DNA of 64,000 nt from Catellatospora vulcania (lineage in GTDB: Bacteria; Actinomycetota; Actinomycetes; Mycobacteriales; Micromonosporaceae): assembly GCF_009720385.1 (NCBI RefSeq), contig NZ_WARX01000001.1, positions 930,001 to 994,000 of the forward strand, in the 5' to 3' direction. The translations under genes and the position numbers were made by a program. Positions 16,273 to 24,407 of this stretch are shown one piece after another (the stretch's first letter is position 1; each line of letters starts with the position of its first letter). The notes beneath the pieces were generated by a model, which ran no database searches, was not told the origin of the DNA, and saw nothing but the letters and a program-made list of their open reading frames with translations.

Positions 16273-19200
16273 ATGAGAACCAAGAATCCGATCAGGGTGG
16301 TGGCGACCGCGGTCGCCGCTGCCATGATCGCCACGGCCGGGTGGGCTGCCGTCGCGCAAGCGGCCGGCGGCCCCAACCTGTCGTCCGGCAAATCCACCTC
16401 CGCCAGCTCGGTCAACGGCCCCTACGTGACCGGCAACCTCAACGACGGCAACCAGGGCACCTACTGGGAGAGCTCCGGCTCCCTGCCGCAGTGGGCCCAG
16501 CTCGACCTCGGCGCCGCCACCGCCATCGACCAGGTCGTGCTGAAGCTGCCCGCCGGCTGGGGCACCCGCACCCAGACCCTGGCCGTGCAGGGCAGCACCA
16601 ACGGGACCAGCTTCAGCGACATCGTCGCCTCGCAGGGCTACAGCTTCAACCCGTCGGTCGCCAACAACTCGGTGACCATCAACTTCCCCGCGACGTCGCC
16701 GCGCTACGTGCGCATCAGCGTCAGCGCGAACACCGGCTGGGCCGCTGCACAGCTGTCCGAGCTGGAGATCTACGGCACCGCCAGCGCGTCGACGAACCTC
16801 GCGCAGGGCCGCCCGACCACCGAGAGCGGCCACGCCGACGTGTACGACGCGTCCCGGCTCGTCGACGGCAACCAGGGCACCTACTGGGAGAGCGTCAACA
16901 ACTCGTTCCCGGAGTGGGCGACCGTCGACCTCGGCGCGTCCGTGGCCGTCAACCGGGTCGTGCTGAAACTGCCTACCTCCGGCTGGGGCACCCGCTCGCA
17001 GACCCTCGCGGTGCAGGGCAGCACGAACGGCTCGACGTTCACCGACATCGTCGGCTCGGCGTCGTACACCTTCAACCCGGCCGTGGCCGGCAACTCGGTG
17101 ACGATCAACTTCACCCAGACCACCACCCGGTACGTGCGGATCAACATCACCGCCAACTCCGCGTGGCCGGCGGGCCAGCTCTCCGAGATCGAGGTGTACG
17201 GGCCCGGCACCGGCACCCCCGACACCACCGCCCCGAGCGTGCCGTCGAACCTGACCCTCGGCGCCTCCGGCACGACGATCACCCTGAACTGGGGCGCGTC
17301 GACGGACAACTCCGGCGGCAGCGGCCTGGCGGGCTACAACGTCTACCGCAACGGCACCCTGGCCGCGACGCTGGGCAACGTCACCACCTGGCAGGACACC
17401 CAGCCGACCACGGCGACCGTGTCCTACTACGTGCGCTCGCGCGACAACGCGGGCAACATCTCCGCCAACAGCAACACGGTCACCCGCAACGGCAGCACGC
17501 CGGACACCACCGCGCCGAGCGTGCCCGGCACGCTCAGCCACACCACGTCCGGCACGACGATCACCCTGAACTGGGGCGCGTCGACCGACAACGCGGGCGG
17601 CAGCGGCCTGGCCGGCTACGACGTGTTCCGCAACGGCGCCCTGGCCGCGCAGGTCGGCACCGTCACCACCTGGAACGACACCCAGGCCGCCTCGGCCACC
17701 GTGTCCTACTACGTCCGGGCGCGTGACAACGCGGGCAACGTCTCCGGTAACAGCAACACGGTCACCCGCCCCGGCGGTGACGTCACCGCCCCGACCGTGC
17801 CGTCGAACCTGACCCAGAGCACCTCGGGCACCACGATCACACTCAACTGGGGCGCGTCCAACGACGGCTCGGGCAGCGGCCTGGCCGGCTACAACGTGTA
17901 CCGCGACGGCGGCCTGATCGCGACCCTCGGCACCGTGCTCACCTACCAGGACACACAGCCCGCCACGGCGACCGTGTCCTACTACGTGCGGGCCCGTGAC
18001 AACGCCGGCAACCTGTCCGGCAACAGCAACACCGTCACCCGCACCGGCACCCAGCAGCCCGGCTGCGTCAACGTCGCGTCCGGCAAGACCATGAGCGCGA
18101 ACGGCTCGATCTTCACGTTCACCCCGGACAAGGCCAACGACGGGCAGGTCGCCACCTACTGGGAGGGTGGCGCGTACCCGGCGACGCTGACCGTGGCGCT
18201 GGGCGGCAACCACACGGTCACCCAGGTCAACGTCAAGCTGAACCCGGACGCCTCGTGGGGCACGCGTACCCAGAACTTCCAGATCCTGGGCCGCGAGCAG
18301 TCCTCGTCCACCTACACCAACCTGGTGTCGGCGGCGAGCTACCAGTTCACCCAGGGCAGCAACGTGGTGAGCATCCCCGTCTCGGCGACCACCGCCGACG
18401 TGCGGCTGTCCTTCAACTCCAACACCGGCGCCCCCTCGGGCCAGGTCGCGGAGTTCGAGGTCTGCGGCACCCCCGCGCCGAACCCTGACCTCACCGTCAG
18501 CAACGTGTCGTGGACCCCGTCGTCGCCGAACGAGGCGTCCAGCATCTCGCTGACCGCCACCGTCAACAACATCGGCGACCTGGCCGCGCCCGCCTCGAAG
18601 GTGGGCCTCTACCTCGACGGCGCGCTCAAGGGCACCGTCGACGTCGCGGCCATCGCGGCCGGCGGCTCGCAGTCGGTCAGCCTGCCCATCGGCACCCTCG
18701 GCCAGGGCTCGTACGCGATCAGCGCCCGCGCCGACAACGCGAGCACGGTGACCGAGAAGAACGAGAACAACAACACCGCCAACGCCGCGAGCAACCTCGT
18801 CGTGGCCCAGGCCCCCGGCCCCGACCTGCAGGTCACCGGGATCTCCACCAACCCGGCCAACCCGGCCGTCGGCGCGGCGGTCAGCTTCACGGTGACCGTC
18901 AACAACCGCGGCACCACGGCCTCGGGCGTCACCACGGTCACCCGGGTGACGGTCGGCTCGACCACCCTCAACACCAACACGGCCTCCATCGCCGCGGGCA
19001 CCACGGTCAACGTGGCCGTCAACGGCACCTGGACCGCCACCAGCGGCGGCGCGACCATCACCGCCAGCGCCGACGCCACCAACGTCGTGACCGAGACCAA
19101 CGAGACCAACAACTCGCAGTCCCAGTCGATCGTCGTCGGCCGGGGCGCGGCCGTCCCGTACACCTCGTACGAGGCCGAGTCCGCTGCCTACCAGGGCACC

Positions 19201-20880
19201 CTGCTGCAGACGGACGCGCTGCGCACCTTCGGGCACACCAACTTCGCCACCGAGTCCTCGGGCCGCAAATCGGTGCAGCTCAACAGCCAGGGCCAGTATG
19301 TCGAGTTCACCTCGACCAACCAGGCCAACTCGATCGTCGTCCGCAACTCGGTCCCCGACGCCGCCGGCGGCGGCGGCCAGGACTACACGATCAGCCTCTA
19401 CATCAACGGTGTCTTCGACCGGAAGCTCACCCTGTCCTCGGTGCACAGCTGGCTCTACGGCACCACCGACGATCCCGAGGGCCTGACGAACACCCCGCAG
19501 ACCAACGCGCGGCGGCTGTTCGACGAGTCCAACGCCCTGCTGTCGCAGTCGTACCCGGCCGGCACGAAGTTCAAGCTGCAGCGCGACTCGGGTGACAACG
19601 CCTCCTTCTACATCATCGATCTCGTCGACCTGGAGCAGGTGGCGCCCGCGCTGACCAAGCCGGCCGAGTGCACCTCGATCACCAACTACGGCGCGGTGCC
19701 CAACGACGGCCTCGACGACACCACGGCCATCCAGGCCGCGGTGACCGCCGACCAGAACGGGCAGATCAGCTGCGTCTGGATCCCGGCCGGCCAGTGGCGG
19801 CAGGAGCAGAAGATCCTCACCGACGACCCGCTGAACCGCGGGACGCACAACCAGGTGGGCATCAGCAACGTCACCATCCGCGGCGCGGGCATGTGGCACT
19901 CCCGCCTCTACACGCTGACCCAGCCCCAGAACGCGGGCGGCATCAACCACCCGCACGAGGGCAACTTCGGGTTCGACATCGACAAGAACACCATCATCTC
20001 CGACATCGCGATCTTCGGCTCCGGCCGGATCCGTGGCGGTGACGGCAACGCCGAGGGCGGCGTCGGCATCAACGGCCGGCTCGGTGTCGGCACGAAGATC
20101 ACCAACGTCTGGATCGAGCACGCCAACGTCGGTGTCTGGGTCGGCCGCGACTACTCCAACATCCCCGAGCTCTGGGGACCCGGTGACGGGCTGGAGTTCA
20201 GCGGCATGCGCGTGCGCAACACGTACGCCGACGGCATCAACTTCACCAACGGCACCCGCAACTCGACCGTGTTCAACTCGTCGTTCCGCAACAACGGCGA
20301 CGACGCGCTCGCGGTCTGGGCCAGCAAGTACGTGAAGGACACCTCGGTCGACATCGGTCACGACAACCGCTTCGTCAACAACACGGTGCAGCTGCCGTGG
20401 CGGGCGAACGGCATCGCGATCTACGGCGGCTACGGCAACAAGATCGAGAACAACCTGATCTACGACACCATGAACTACCCGGGCATCATGCTGGCGACCG
20501 ACCACGACCCGATCCCCTTCACGGGTCAGACGCTGATCGCCAACAACGCGCTCTACCGCACGGGTGGCGCCTTCTGGAACGAAGACCAGGAGTTCGGCGC
20601 GATCACGCTGTTCGCGGCGACCGTCGCGATCCCCGGTGTCACCATCCGTGACACCGAGATCTACGACTCGACGTACGACGGCATCCAGTTCAAGGCCGGT
20701 GAGCTGCCGGGGGTGATCATCACCAACGTGAAGATCGACAAGTCGAACAACGGCGCGGGCATGCTGGCGATGGCCCAGGCCCGCGGTAGCGCGACGCTGT
20801 CGAACGTCACCATCACGAACTCGGGCACCGGCAACATCGTGACCCAGCCGGGTTCGACGTTCACCTTCTCGGGCAGCTGA
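16273..20880 (+). CDS. Secreted multidomain GH87 alpha-1,3-glucanase / mycodextranase-like enzyme
   Basis: The 1535-residue protein starts with a signal peptide (MRTKNPIRVVATAVAAAMIATAGWAAVAQA). Domains by sequence: two discoidin/F5-8C modules (residues about 33-175 and 177-312), three fibronectin-III modules (315-592), a third discoidin-like module (594-735), two CARDB modules (736-955), a CBM6/35-like module (959-1130) and a C-terminal parallel beta-helix catalytic domain (1133-1535). Asp1320 (YADGIN), Asp1343 and Asp1344 (NNGDDALA) have the same spacing as the three catalytic aspartates I recall for the GH87 enzyme AglFH1. GH87 enzymes hydrolyse alpha-1,3-glucan of fungal walls and dental plaque. 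The array of binding modules suits insoluble substrates. It is followed by a strong terminator, so monocistronic. Confidence 0.88.
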   Translation: MRTKNPIRVVATAVAAAMIATAGWAAVAQAAGGPNLSSGKSTSASSVNGPYVTGNLNDGNQGTYWESSGSLPQWAQLDLGAATAIDQVVLKLPAGWGTRTQTLAVQGSTNGTSFSDIVASQGYSFNPSVANNSVTINFPATSPRYVRISVSANTGWAAAQLSELEIYGTASASTNLAQGRPTTESGHADVYDASRLVDGNQGTYWESVNNSFPEWATVDLGASVAVNRVVLKLPTSGWGTRSQTLAVQGSTNGSTFTDIVGSASYTFNPAVAGNSVTINFTQTTTRYVRINITANSAWPAGQLSEIEVYGPGTGTPDTTAPSVPSNLTLGASGTTITLNWGASTDNSGGSGLAGYNVYRNGTLAATLGNVTTWQDTQPTTATVSYYVRSRDNAGNISANSNTVTRNGSTPDTTAPSVPGTLSHTTSGTTITLNWGASTDNAGGSGLAGYDVFRNGALAAQVGTVTTWNDTQAASATVSYYVRARDNAGNVSGNSNTVTRPGGDVTAPTVPSNLTQSTSGTTITLNWGASNDGSGSGLAGYNVYRDGGLIATLGTVLTYQDTQPATATVSYYVRARDNAGNLSGNSNTVTRTGTQQPGCVNVASGKTMSANGSIFTFTPDKANDGQVATYWEGGAYPATLTVALGGNHTVTQVNVKLNPDASWGTRTQNFQILGREQSSSTYTNLVSAASYQFTQGSNVVSIPVSATTADVRLSFNSNTGAPSGQVAEFEVCGTPAPNPDLTVSNVSWTPSSPNEASSISLTATVNNIGDLAAPASKVGLYLDGALKGTVDVAAIAAGGSQSVSLPIGTLGQGSYAISARADNASTVTEKNENNNTANAASNLVVAQAPGPDLQVTGISTNPANPAVGAAVSFTVTVNNRGTTASGVTTVTRVTVGSTTLNTNTASIAAGTTVNVAVNGTWTATSGGATITASADATNVVTETNETNNSQSQSIVVGRGAAVPYTSYEAESAAYQGTLLQTDALRTFGHTNFATESSGRKSVQLNSQGQYVEFTSTNQANSIVVRNSVPDAAGGGGQDYTISLYINGVFDRKLTLSSVHSWLYGTTDDPEGLTNTPQTNARRLFDESNALLSQSYPAGTKFKLQRDSGDNASFYIIDLVDLEQVAPALTKPAECTSITNYGAVPNDGLDDTTAIQAAVTADQNGQISCVWIPAGQWRQEQKILTDDPLNRGTHNQVGISNVTIRGAGMWHSRLYTLTQPQNAGGINHPHEGNFGFDIDKNTIISDIAIFGSGRIRGGDGNAEGGVGINGRLGVGTKITNVWIEHANVGVWVGRDYSNIPELWGPGDGLEFSGMRVRNTYADGINFTNGTRNSTVFNSSFRNNGDDALAVWASKYVKDTSVDIGHDNRFVNNTVQLPWRANGIAIYGGYGNKIENNLIYDTMNYPGIMLATDHDPIPFTGQTLIANNALYRTGGAFWNEDQEFGAITLFAATVAIPGVTIRDTEIYDSTYDGIQFKAGELPGVIITNVKIDKSNNGAGMLAMAQARGSATLSNVTITNSGTGNIVTQPGSTFTFSGS

Positions 20881-20905
20881 CCCTCAGCCTGAGAAACCGC
20901 ACCAC

Positions 20906-20942
20906 AGGGGGCCTGCCGGCGATCACCGCCGGCAGGCCCCCT
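20906..20942. terminator. Terminator after the GH87 gene
   Basis: AGGGGGCCTGCCGGCG (20906-20921) and its perfect complement (20927-20942) form a 16-bp stem with a 5-base loop, between the GH87 gene and a convergent small gene. Confidence 0.8.
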
Positions 20943-20952
20943 GCCTGTCGGG

Positions 20953-21156
20953 TCAGTCTCGAAAGTGAGCCGCGTCGTAGGGCCGCTGCCCGACAGCGCA
21001 GTGGTAGCAGTGCTCCACCGCCGTGTCGAAGCGGTACCACTCGTGATCGCCGCAGTCCCGGCCGGGTTTAGCGGCCGCGCCGAGGTTGATCAGAAACCAG
21101 GGCAGGAGAGTACGCAGGCGGGTGCGGCGCCTGAACCGGCCGGAGGACTTGACCAC
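20953..21156 (-). CDS. Small Cys/His-rich hypothetical protein
   Basis: The conserved-looking part of this frame is the last 50 residues: LPWFLINLGAAAKPGRDCGDHEWYRFDTAVEHCYHCAVGQRPYDA. Cys-x-x-His and Cys-x-x-Cys pairs could bind zinc. Similar short proteins with a CYHC-x-VG-x-RPY ending seem familiar from other actinobacteria, but I assign no function. The start is uncertain: the frame is open to GTG 21243, and GTG 21154-21156 gives 67 residues. No clear ribosome binding site. Confidence 0.5.
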   Translation of the reverse strand: MVKSSGRFRRRTRLRTLLPWFLINLGAAAKPGRDCGDHEWYRFDTAVEHCYHCAVGQRPYDAAHFRD

Positions 21157-21328
21157 CACGGCAACGTACGGTCGGCCACCGCCTGCCGCCACCGCATTTC
21201 GGCTTCTCGGCGCGGGCGGCCGAGGCGGGCAACGTGTCCTCACTCAGGCCGCCGGGCAGCCGGGGGACCGCCACGGATAGCTTCGGGACCCCCGTGCGTC
21301 TGTAGGTGTAGAGGGTCGAGCGATAGGG

Positions 21329-21847
21329 GTGGGTGTGGAAGATGAAGCCAAGAGACGGTTCGCGGAGTTCGCAGCGGCACGCACGCCGGCGCTGATCCGG
21401 GTGGCGTACCTGCTCACCGGTGACCAGCACGCGGCAGAGGACCTGGTCCAGTCCGCCCTGGCCAAGACGTACGCCCGCTGGGGCTCGTTACGGCACGAGG
21501 ATCCGGAGGGCTACATCCGCGTCGTCATGTACCGGGAACAGGTCGGCTGGTGGCGGCGGCTGGGCCGGCTACGCGAGCTGGTCACGGCGGTTCCGGCCGA
21601 CTTCGTCATGCCTGATCCGAGCACACACACCGACCTGCGGGTCGCGATGCGCGAAGCGTTGCGGGAGCTGCCGCCGCCGCAACGCACGGTGCTGGTCCTG
21701 CGCTACTACGAGGACCTGACGGAGGGACAGGTGGCCGAGATCCTGGGCTGCTCCATCGGAACAGTGCGCAGCCGCACATCCCGAGCCGTCACCCGGCTGC
21801 GGCAGTTGATGCCCGCCACCGAACCCGTGCTGGAGGCGACGCCATGA
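21329..21847 (+). CDS. SigE-family ECF RNA polymerase sigma factor
   Basis: The 172-residue protein shows region 2 (FAEFAAARTPALIRVAYLLTGDQHAAEDLVQSALAKTYARW) and region 4 (ALRELPPPQRTVLVLRYYEDLTEGQVAEILGCSIGTVRSRTSRAVTRLR), the pattern of the actinobacterial SigE-family TIGR02983. The start is GTG 21329 or GTG 21335. Its TGA overlaps the ATG of the next gene (ATGA at 21844-21847). Members normally precede a membrane-bound partner protein; the one here is very short. Confidence 0.9.
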   Translation: MGVEDEAKRRFAEFAAARTPALIRVAYLLTGDQHAAEDLVQSALAKTYARWGSLRHEDPEGYIRVVMYREQVGWWRRLGRLRELVTAVPADFVMPDPSTHTDLRVAMREALRELPPPQRTVLVLRYYEDLTEGQVAEILGCSIGTVRSRTSRAVTRLRQLMPATEPVLEATP

Positions 21848-22212
21848 GCACCCCATTCGAAGCCCTCATTCGCAACACGCTGTCCGAAATCTCCGAGGAG
21901 GCTTCCCCCGTGAATCTGACCACCCGCGCGCTCAATCTGGCGCACCGCAGGCGCAAAACCACGGTCGTGCTCGGCGCTGTCGCGGCCGTGGCCGCTGTTC
22001 TGATCAGCGCGCCGCTCGCGCTCGCCGCTGCCGACCGGGGAACACCACCTGCCGCGCCGTCGCCCGCGGCTCCGTCCCCGTCGCCCGCGGCTCCGTTCCC
22101 GTCGCCCGCGGCTCCGTCCCCGTCACGCGCGGCTCCGTCCCCGTCGCCTGCGGCCCCATCTCCATCCCCGTCAGCACCGATGAACATGCCGTCGCCGTCG
22201 CCGCGGCGCTAG
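21844..22212 (+). CDS. Short membrane partner of the SigE-family sigma factor, probably truncated
   Basis: Coupled to the sigma gene by an ATGA overlap, this 122-residue protein has a cytosolic N terminus (MSTPFEALIRNTLSEISEEASPVNLTTRALNLAHRRRKTT), one membrane helix (VVLGAVAAVAAVLISAPLALAAA) and then only a Pro/Ser/Ala-rich tail made of APSPSP-type repeats. Partners of SigE-family sigma factors are usually about 300-400 residues with a folded outer domain. Here that domain is absent and the repeats run to the stop, so the gene is likely shortened, or a deliberately minimal membrane anchor. Confidence 0.7.
   Translation: MSTPFEALIRNTLSEISEEASPVNLTTRALNLAHRRRKTTVVLGAVAAVAAVLISAPLALAAADRGTPPAAPSPAAPSPSPAAPFPSPAAPSPSRAAPSPSPAAPSPSPSAPMNMPSPSPRR
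22061..22180 (+). repeat. Degenerate short tandem repeats encoding a Pro/Ser/Ala tail
   Basis: Repeated units close to CCGTCGCCCGCGGCTCCG run through the end of the SigE-partner gene and encode PSPAAPSP-type sequence. Slippage here may explain why the protein ends without a folded outer domain. Confidence 0.7.
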
Positions 22213-22512
22213 TGCGACAACCGCCGCACTCTGAACAGGAGCCTCGCGGTCATTCGGGCAGGTAGGCGCGGTCAGACCGGCCTGCCGAGATCTGGTGCCG
22301 CGCCACGCGAGCTGAGCTGCTGAGGTCGTCATCGGGCCGGCTCAGGCGTCACCGGCCGGTCCGGACAGTCGCCGGTTCACCGGCACCCGCAGACGCGAGC
22401 ACACAGAGGGACACCGGCAGTGCTGGTGTGTCGGTGTCCCTCTGTGCCGGCATGGGCCGTACTCACCGCATGATCGTCAAGTGATCCGTGACGGCGCTCC
22501 TGCTGTTTCGGG
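22213..22512. other. Intergenic region with a terminator hairpin
   Basis: No gene is seen in these 300 bases. CACAGAGGGACACCG (22402-22416) and CGGTGTCCCTCTGTG (22432-22446) make a perfect 15-bp stem with a 15-base loop. It sits between convergent genes and can stop transcription from both sides. The first 190 bases hold no recognisable remnant of the missing outer domain of the sigma partner. Confidence 0.6.
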
Positions 22513-23205
22513 TCAGATCACCGCCAGCAGCTCTTTCGCGAGCGGGCCGGCAGACGCCGGGTTCTGGCCGGTGTGCAGGGTCCGGTCCGTGACCAGGTAC
22601 GGCTCCCATTTCGGGCCGCGCGAGAAGTCGGTGGGCAGCTTCTTCAGCTCGTCCTCCAGGAGCCATTTGGCCTTGTCGGCGAGGCCGACACCGGCTTCTT
22701 CCTCGTTGGTGAACCCGGTGAGGCGGTAGTTCGCGAACGGCGTGTCACCGTGCTCGTCGCGGGTGGCGAGAATCGCGGACGGGGCGTGGCAAACGATGCC
22801 GAAGTGTTTGCCGGAGGCGAGTGCCTCCCGGAGCAGCCTGCCGGAATCGGCGTCGTAGGCGAGGTCCTCCATGGGCCCGTGCCCGCCGGGGTAGAACACG
22901 GTGTCGTAGTCCTCGAACCGCACGTCCTTGATGGCAACGGGATAGCGGAGCTGCTCAGCCGCCTCGATGACGGCCTCTTCCTGGATGGAGACTTCCTCGC
23001 CGCCCGTCATACTGGGCCGCAGGCTCATCGTGTCCACGGTGGGGATCACGCCGCCCGGAGTGGCGACCGTGACCTCGTGACCGGCCTCCGTGAACACGGT
23101 GTAGGGGGCGACGAACTCCTCGGCCCAGTACCCCGTGGGGTGCCGGTGCCCGTCCTTCATGGTCCAGTACTGAGCGCCGCTCAGCACCATCAGAACCTTT
23201 GCCAT
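22513..23205 (-). CDS. DJ-1/PfpI-family type 1 glutamine amidotransferase-like protein (Hsp31-like)
   Basis: The 230-residue protein begins AKVLMVLSGAQYWTMKDG and contains GYWAEEFVAPYTVFTEAGHEVTVATPGG, FYPGGHGPMEDLA and the nucleophile elbow HFGIVCHAPSAIL with Cys139 followed by His140. The insert and length match the Hsp31/glyoxalase III branch (about 230 residues) rather than short PfpI. Relatives act as glutathione-independent glyoxalases, deglycases or holdases. A 23-bp perfect palindrome lies 64 bases before the start, so expression is probably controlled by a dedicated regulator, none of which is adjacent. Confidence 0.88.
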   Translation of the reverse strand: MAKVLMVLSGAQYWTMKDGHRHPTGYWAEEFVAPYTVFTEAGHEVTVATPGGVIPTVDTMSLRPSMTGGEEVSIQEEAVIEAAEQLRYPVAIKDVRFEDYDTVFYPGGHGPMEDLAYDADSGRLLREALASGKHFGIVCHAPSAILATRDEHGDTPFANYRLTGFTNEEEAGVGLADKAKWLLEDELKKLPTDFSRGPKWEPYLVTDRTLHTGQNPASAGPLAKELLAVI

Positions 23206-23555
23206 GATGATCTCGCCTTCAGGTGAGCATGGTGAGGATCAGCATTCCGCCTTCGGTGGTGGAAGTTGATGTATGCATTGAATGCATACATTCCGGCGCG
23301 TTTCATGGTGAACGTGCCAGGCCAGAACTTAGGCCGACGAAACATGATCAAAGTTGAAGTATAGGCATCAGGTCCTACCGGCTCGCCCAGCTTTGGGTAT
23401 ATGGCCAAGCCAAGGCCCCCTCTGCTCTCGATGCGTGGCTGCCAGGCTCACGGCCTGGCGGAGTCGTCGACCCGACCCAGCTGCCACACCGAAAACGCGT
23501 ATCACCGAATCGGATCCGTCCTCTTATCGGCGTCCGACCGACATAGGAGGCGCAG
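23206..23555. other. Intergenic region between divergent DJ-1-like and deaminase-like genes
   Basis: These 350 bases are less GC-rich than the surroundings, for example around 23250-23360. They hold the palindrome at 23269-23291 and the promoters of both genes. I see no coding frame with normal codon use. Confidence 0.55.
23269..23291. promoter_or_regulatory. Perfect 23-bp palindrome, candidate operator of the DJ-1-like gene
   Basis: ATGTATGCATT (23269-23279) and AATGCATACAT (23281-23291) flank a single central G. The AT-rich sequence stands out against the GC-rich background. It is a likely site for a dimeric repressor or redox regulator located 64 bases upstream of the DJ-1-like start. Confidence 0.7.
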
Positions 23556-24206
23556 ATGCCCCATCACCTGAGTTTCACCGGGGAGAGGTACGAGTACGAG
23601 GCCGGTGGCCAGACCCACACCGGGGACAGTCTGTGGGCTGTCGCCGACTCCCTCGACGTGCTGCTCCGCACCGCCCCGGCCACGTACTGCACCGTCACCG
23701 CCCCCGCCCTGCACCGAGCGGCCCTGCCCGGCGGCGCGTCCGGGAACTCGCTGCTGGCCGGCCTGACCGTGGTCCGCCGCATCGATGGGGAGATCGAGCA
23801 GGAGTCGGCCGCCGCCAAGGACACCGTCGAGCCGCACAAGCTCAAGGGCGTCTCGGGTGTCGCACACTCCGAGTTCCAGGCGTTCCTGGCCTGGTTCGAA
23901 GCGGCCGCCGTGAACCTGAACCAGGAGACGACGCTCGCCGTCATCATCGAGGCGCACCAGACCAACAGCCCGTGCTCGACCTGCCAGAAGCTCATCGGCG
24001 GGGTGATGGTCCGGCTGGCCGCGCAGTACGGCAAGCCGGTCATCTTCCGGGGTTCCGCGCTGCAGGCGTACGAGCTGGCGCCGGGCGCGCTCGGCCGGAT
24101 GCTCCTGTCGGTGCGGTCCGGCACCGGCAAGTACGACACCCAGACCCCGCCCGTCATGAACGACGTCCTCGGCACCCACCTGATGGTCCCCCTGATGCGC
24201 TCCTGA
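23556..24206 (+). CDS. Putative cytidine-deaminase-fold protein (HSE + PCSTC)
   Basis: AGGAGG (23545-23550) precedes ATG 23556. The 216-residue protein has the two zinc motifs of the deaminase superfamily: His104-Ser-Glu106 (GVAHSEFQAF) and Pro139-Cys140-x-x-Cys143 (NSPCSTCQKL), 33 residues apart with a hydrophobic strand TTLAVIIEAHQ between. The C-terminal strands GKPVIFRG and MLLSVRSGTGKYD fit the fold. The N-terminal 95 residues are not recognised. It is not a standard Cdd, TadA or RibD. It could act on a nucleotide, a nucleic acid base or be toxin-like; there is no secretion signal or obvious immunity neighbour. Confidence 0.6.
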   Translation: MPHHLSFTGERYEYEAGGQTHTGDSLWAVADSLDVLLRTAPATYCTVTAPALHRAALPGGASGNSLLAGLTVVRRIDGEIEQESAAAKDTVEPHKLKGVSGVAHSEFQAFLAWFEAAAVNLNQETTLAVIIEAHQTNSPCSTCQKLIGGVMVRLAAQYGKPVIFRGSALQAYELAPGALGRMLLSVRSGTGKYDTQTPPVMNDVLGTHLMVPLMRS

Positions 24207-24229
24207 CCCGCTCCGGCCCCGCCCGTTCC

Positions 24230-24289
24230 GCAGTTTCGGGGAATCTGCACTAACCGCATCCGCCATTCCCTCAGATTCCCTGAAGCTGC
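24230..24289. repeat. Family B 60-bp intergenic hairpin element, copy 2
   Basis: GCAGTTTCGGGGAATCTG and CAGATTCCCTGAAGCTGC pair as arms (24230-24247, 24272-24289) with two non-Watson-Crick positions. Length is identical to the copies at 12490 and 51581. It lies 23 bases past the deaminase-like stop. Confidence 0.85.
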
Positions 24290-24345
24290 AGAACCAGAAC
24301 TGACGCCGCCTTGTCGGCGGGAGCCAGGGACGGGGCCATGGACGT

Positions 24346-24400
24346 TTGAACGATCTGTTCAACACGGAACGTTGACAACGTAGTGTTTTCAGGGTTCACT
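24346..24400 (+). promoter_or_regulatory. Candidate promoter and operator of the HTH gene at 24408
   Basis: TTGAACGATCTGTTCAA (24346-24362) is an inverted repeat, and CGTTGACAACG (24370-24380) is a palindrome containing a perfect -35 TTGACA (24372-24377). Seventeen bases later is TTCACT (24395-24400), a weaker -10. The predicted transcript start falls at the ATG, implying leaderless mRNA. The palindromes suggest autoregulation. Confidence 0.5.
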
Positions 24401-24407
24401 GATCGAC

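Noticed and set aside
16210-20505. A 1431-codon open frame on the minus strand across the GH87 gene
   Set aside because: It is the antisense shadow of a real GC-rich gene; the product is a Val/Arg/Gly-rich sequence without domains, whereas the plus frame has a signal peptide and clear modules.
23206-23555. A small divergent regulator gene between the DJ-1-like and deaminase-like genes
   Set aside because: The short frames there, such as one starting MAIYPKLGEPV, lack codon bias and known motifs.
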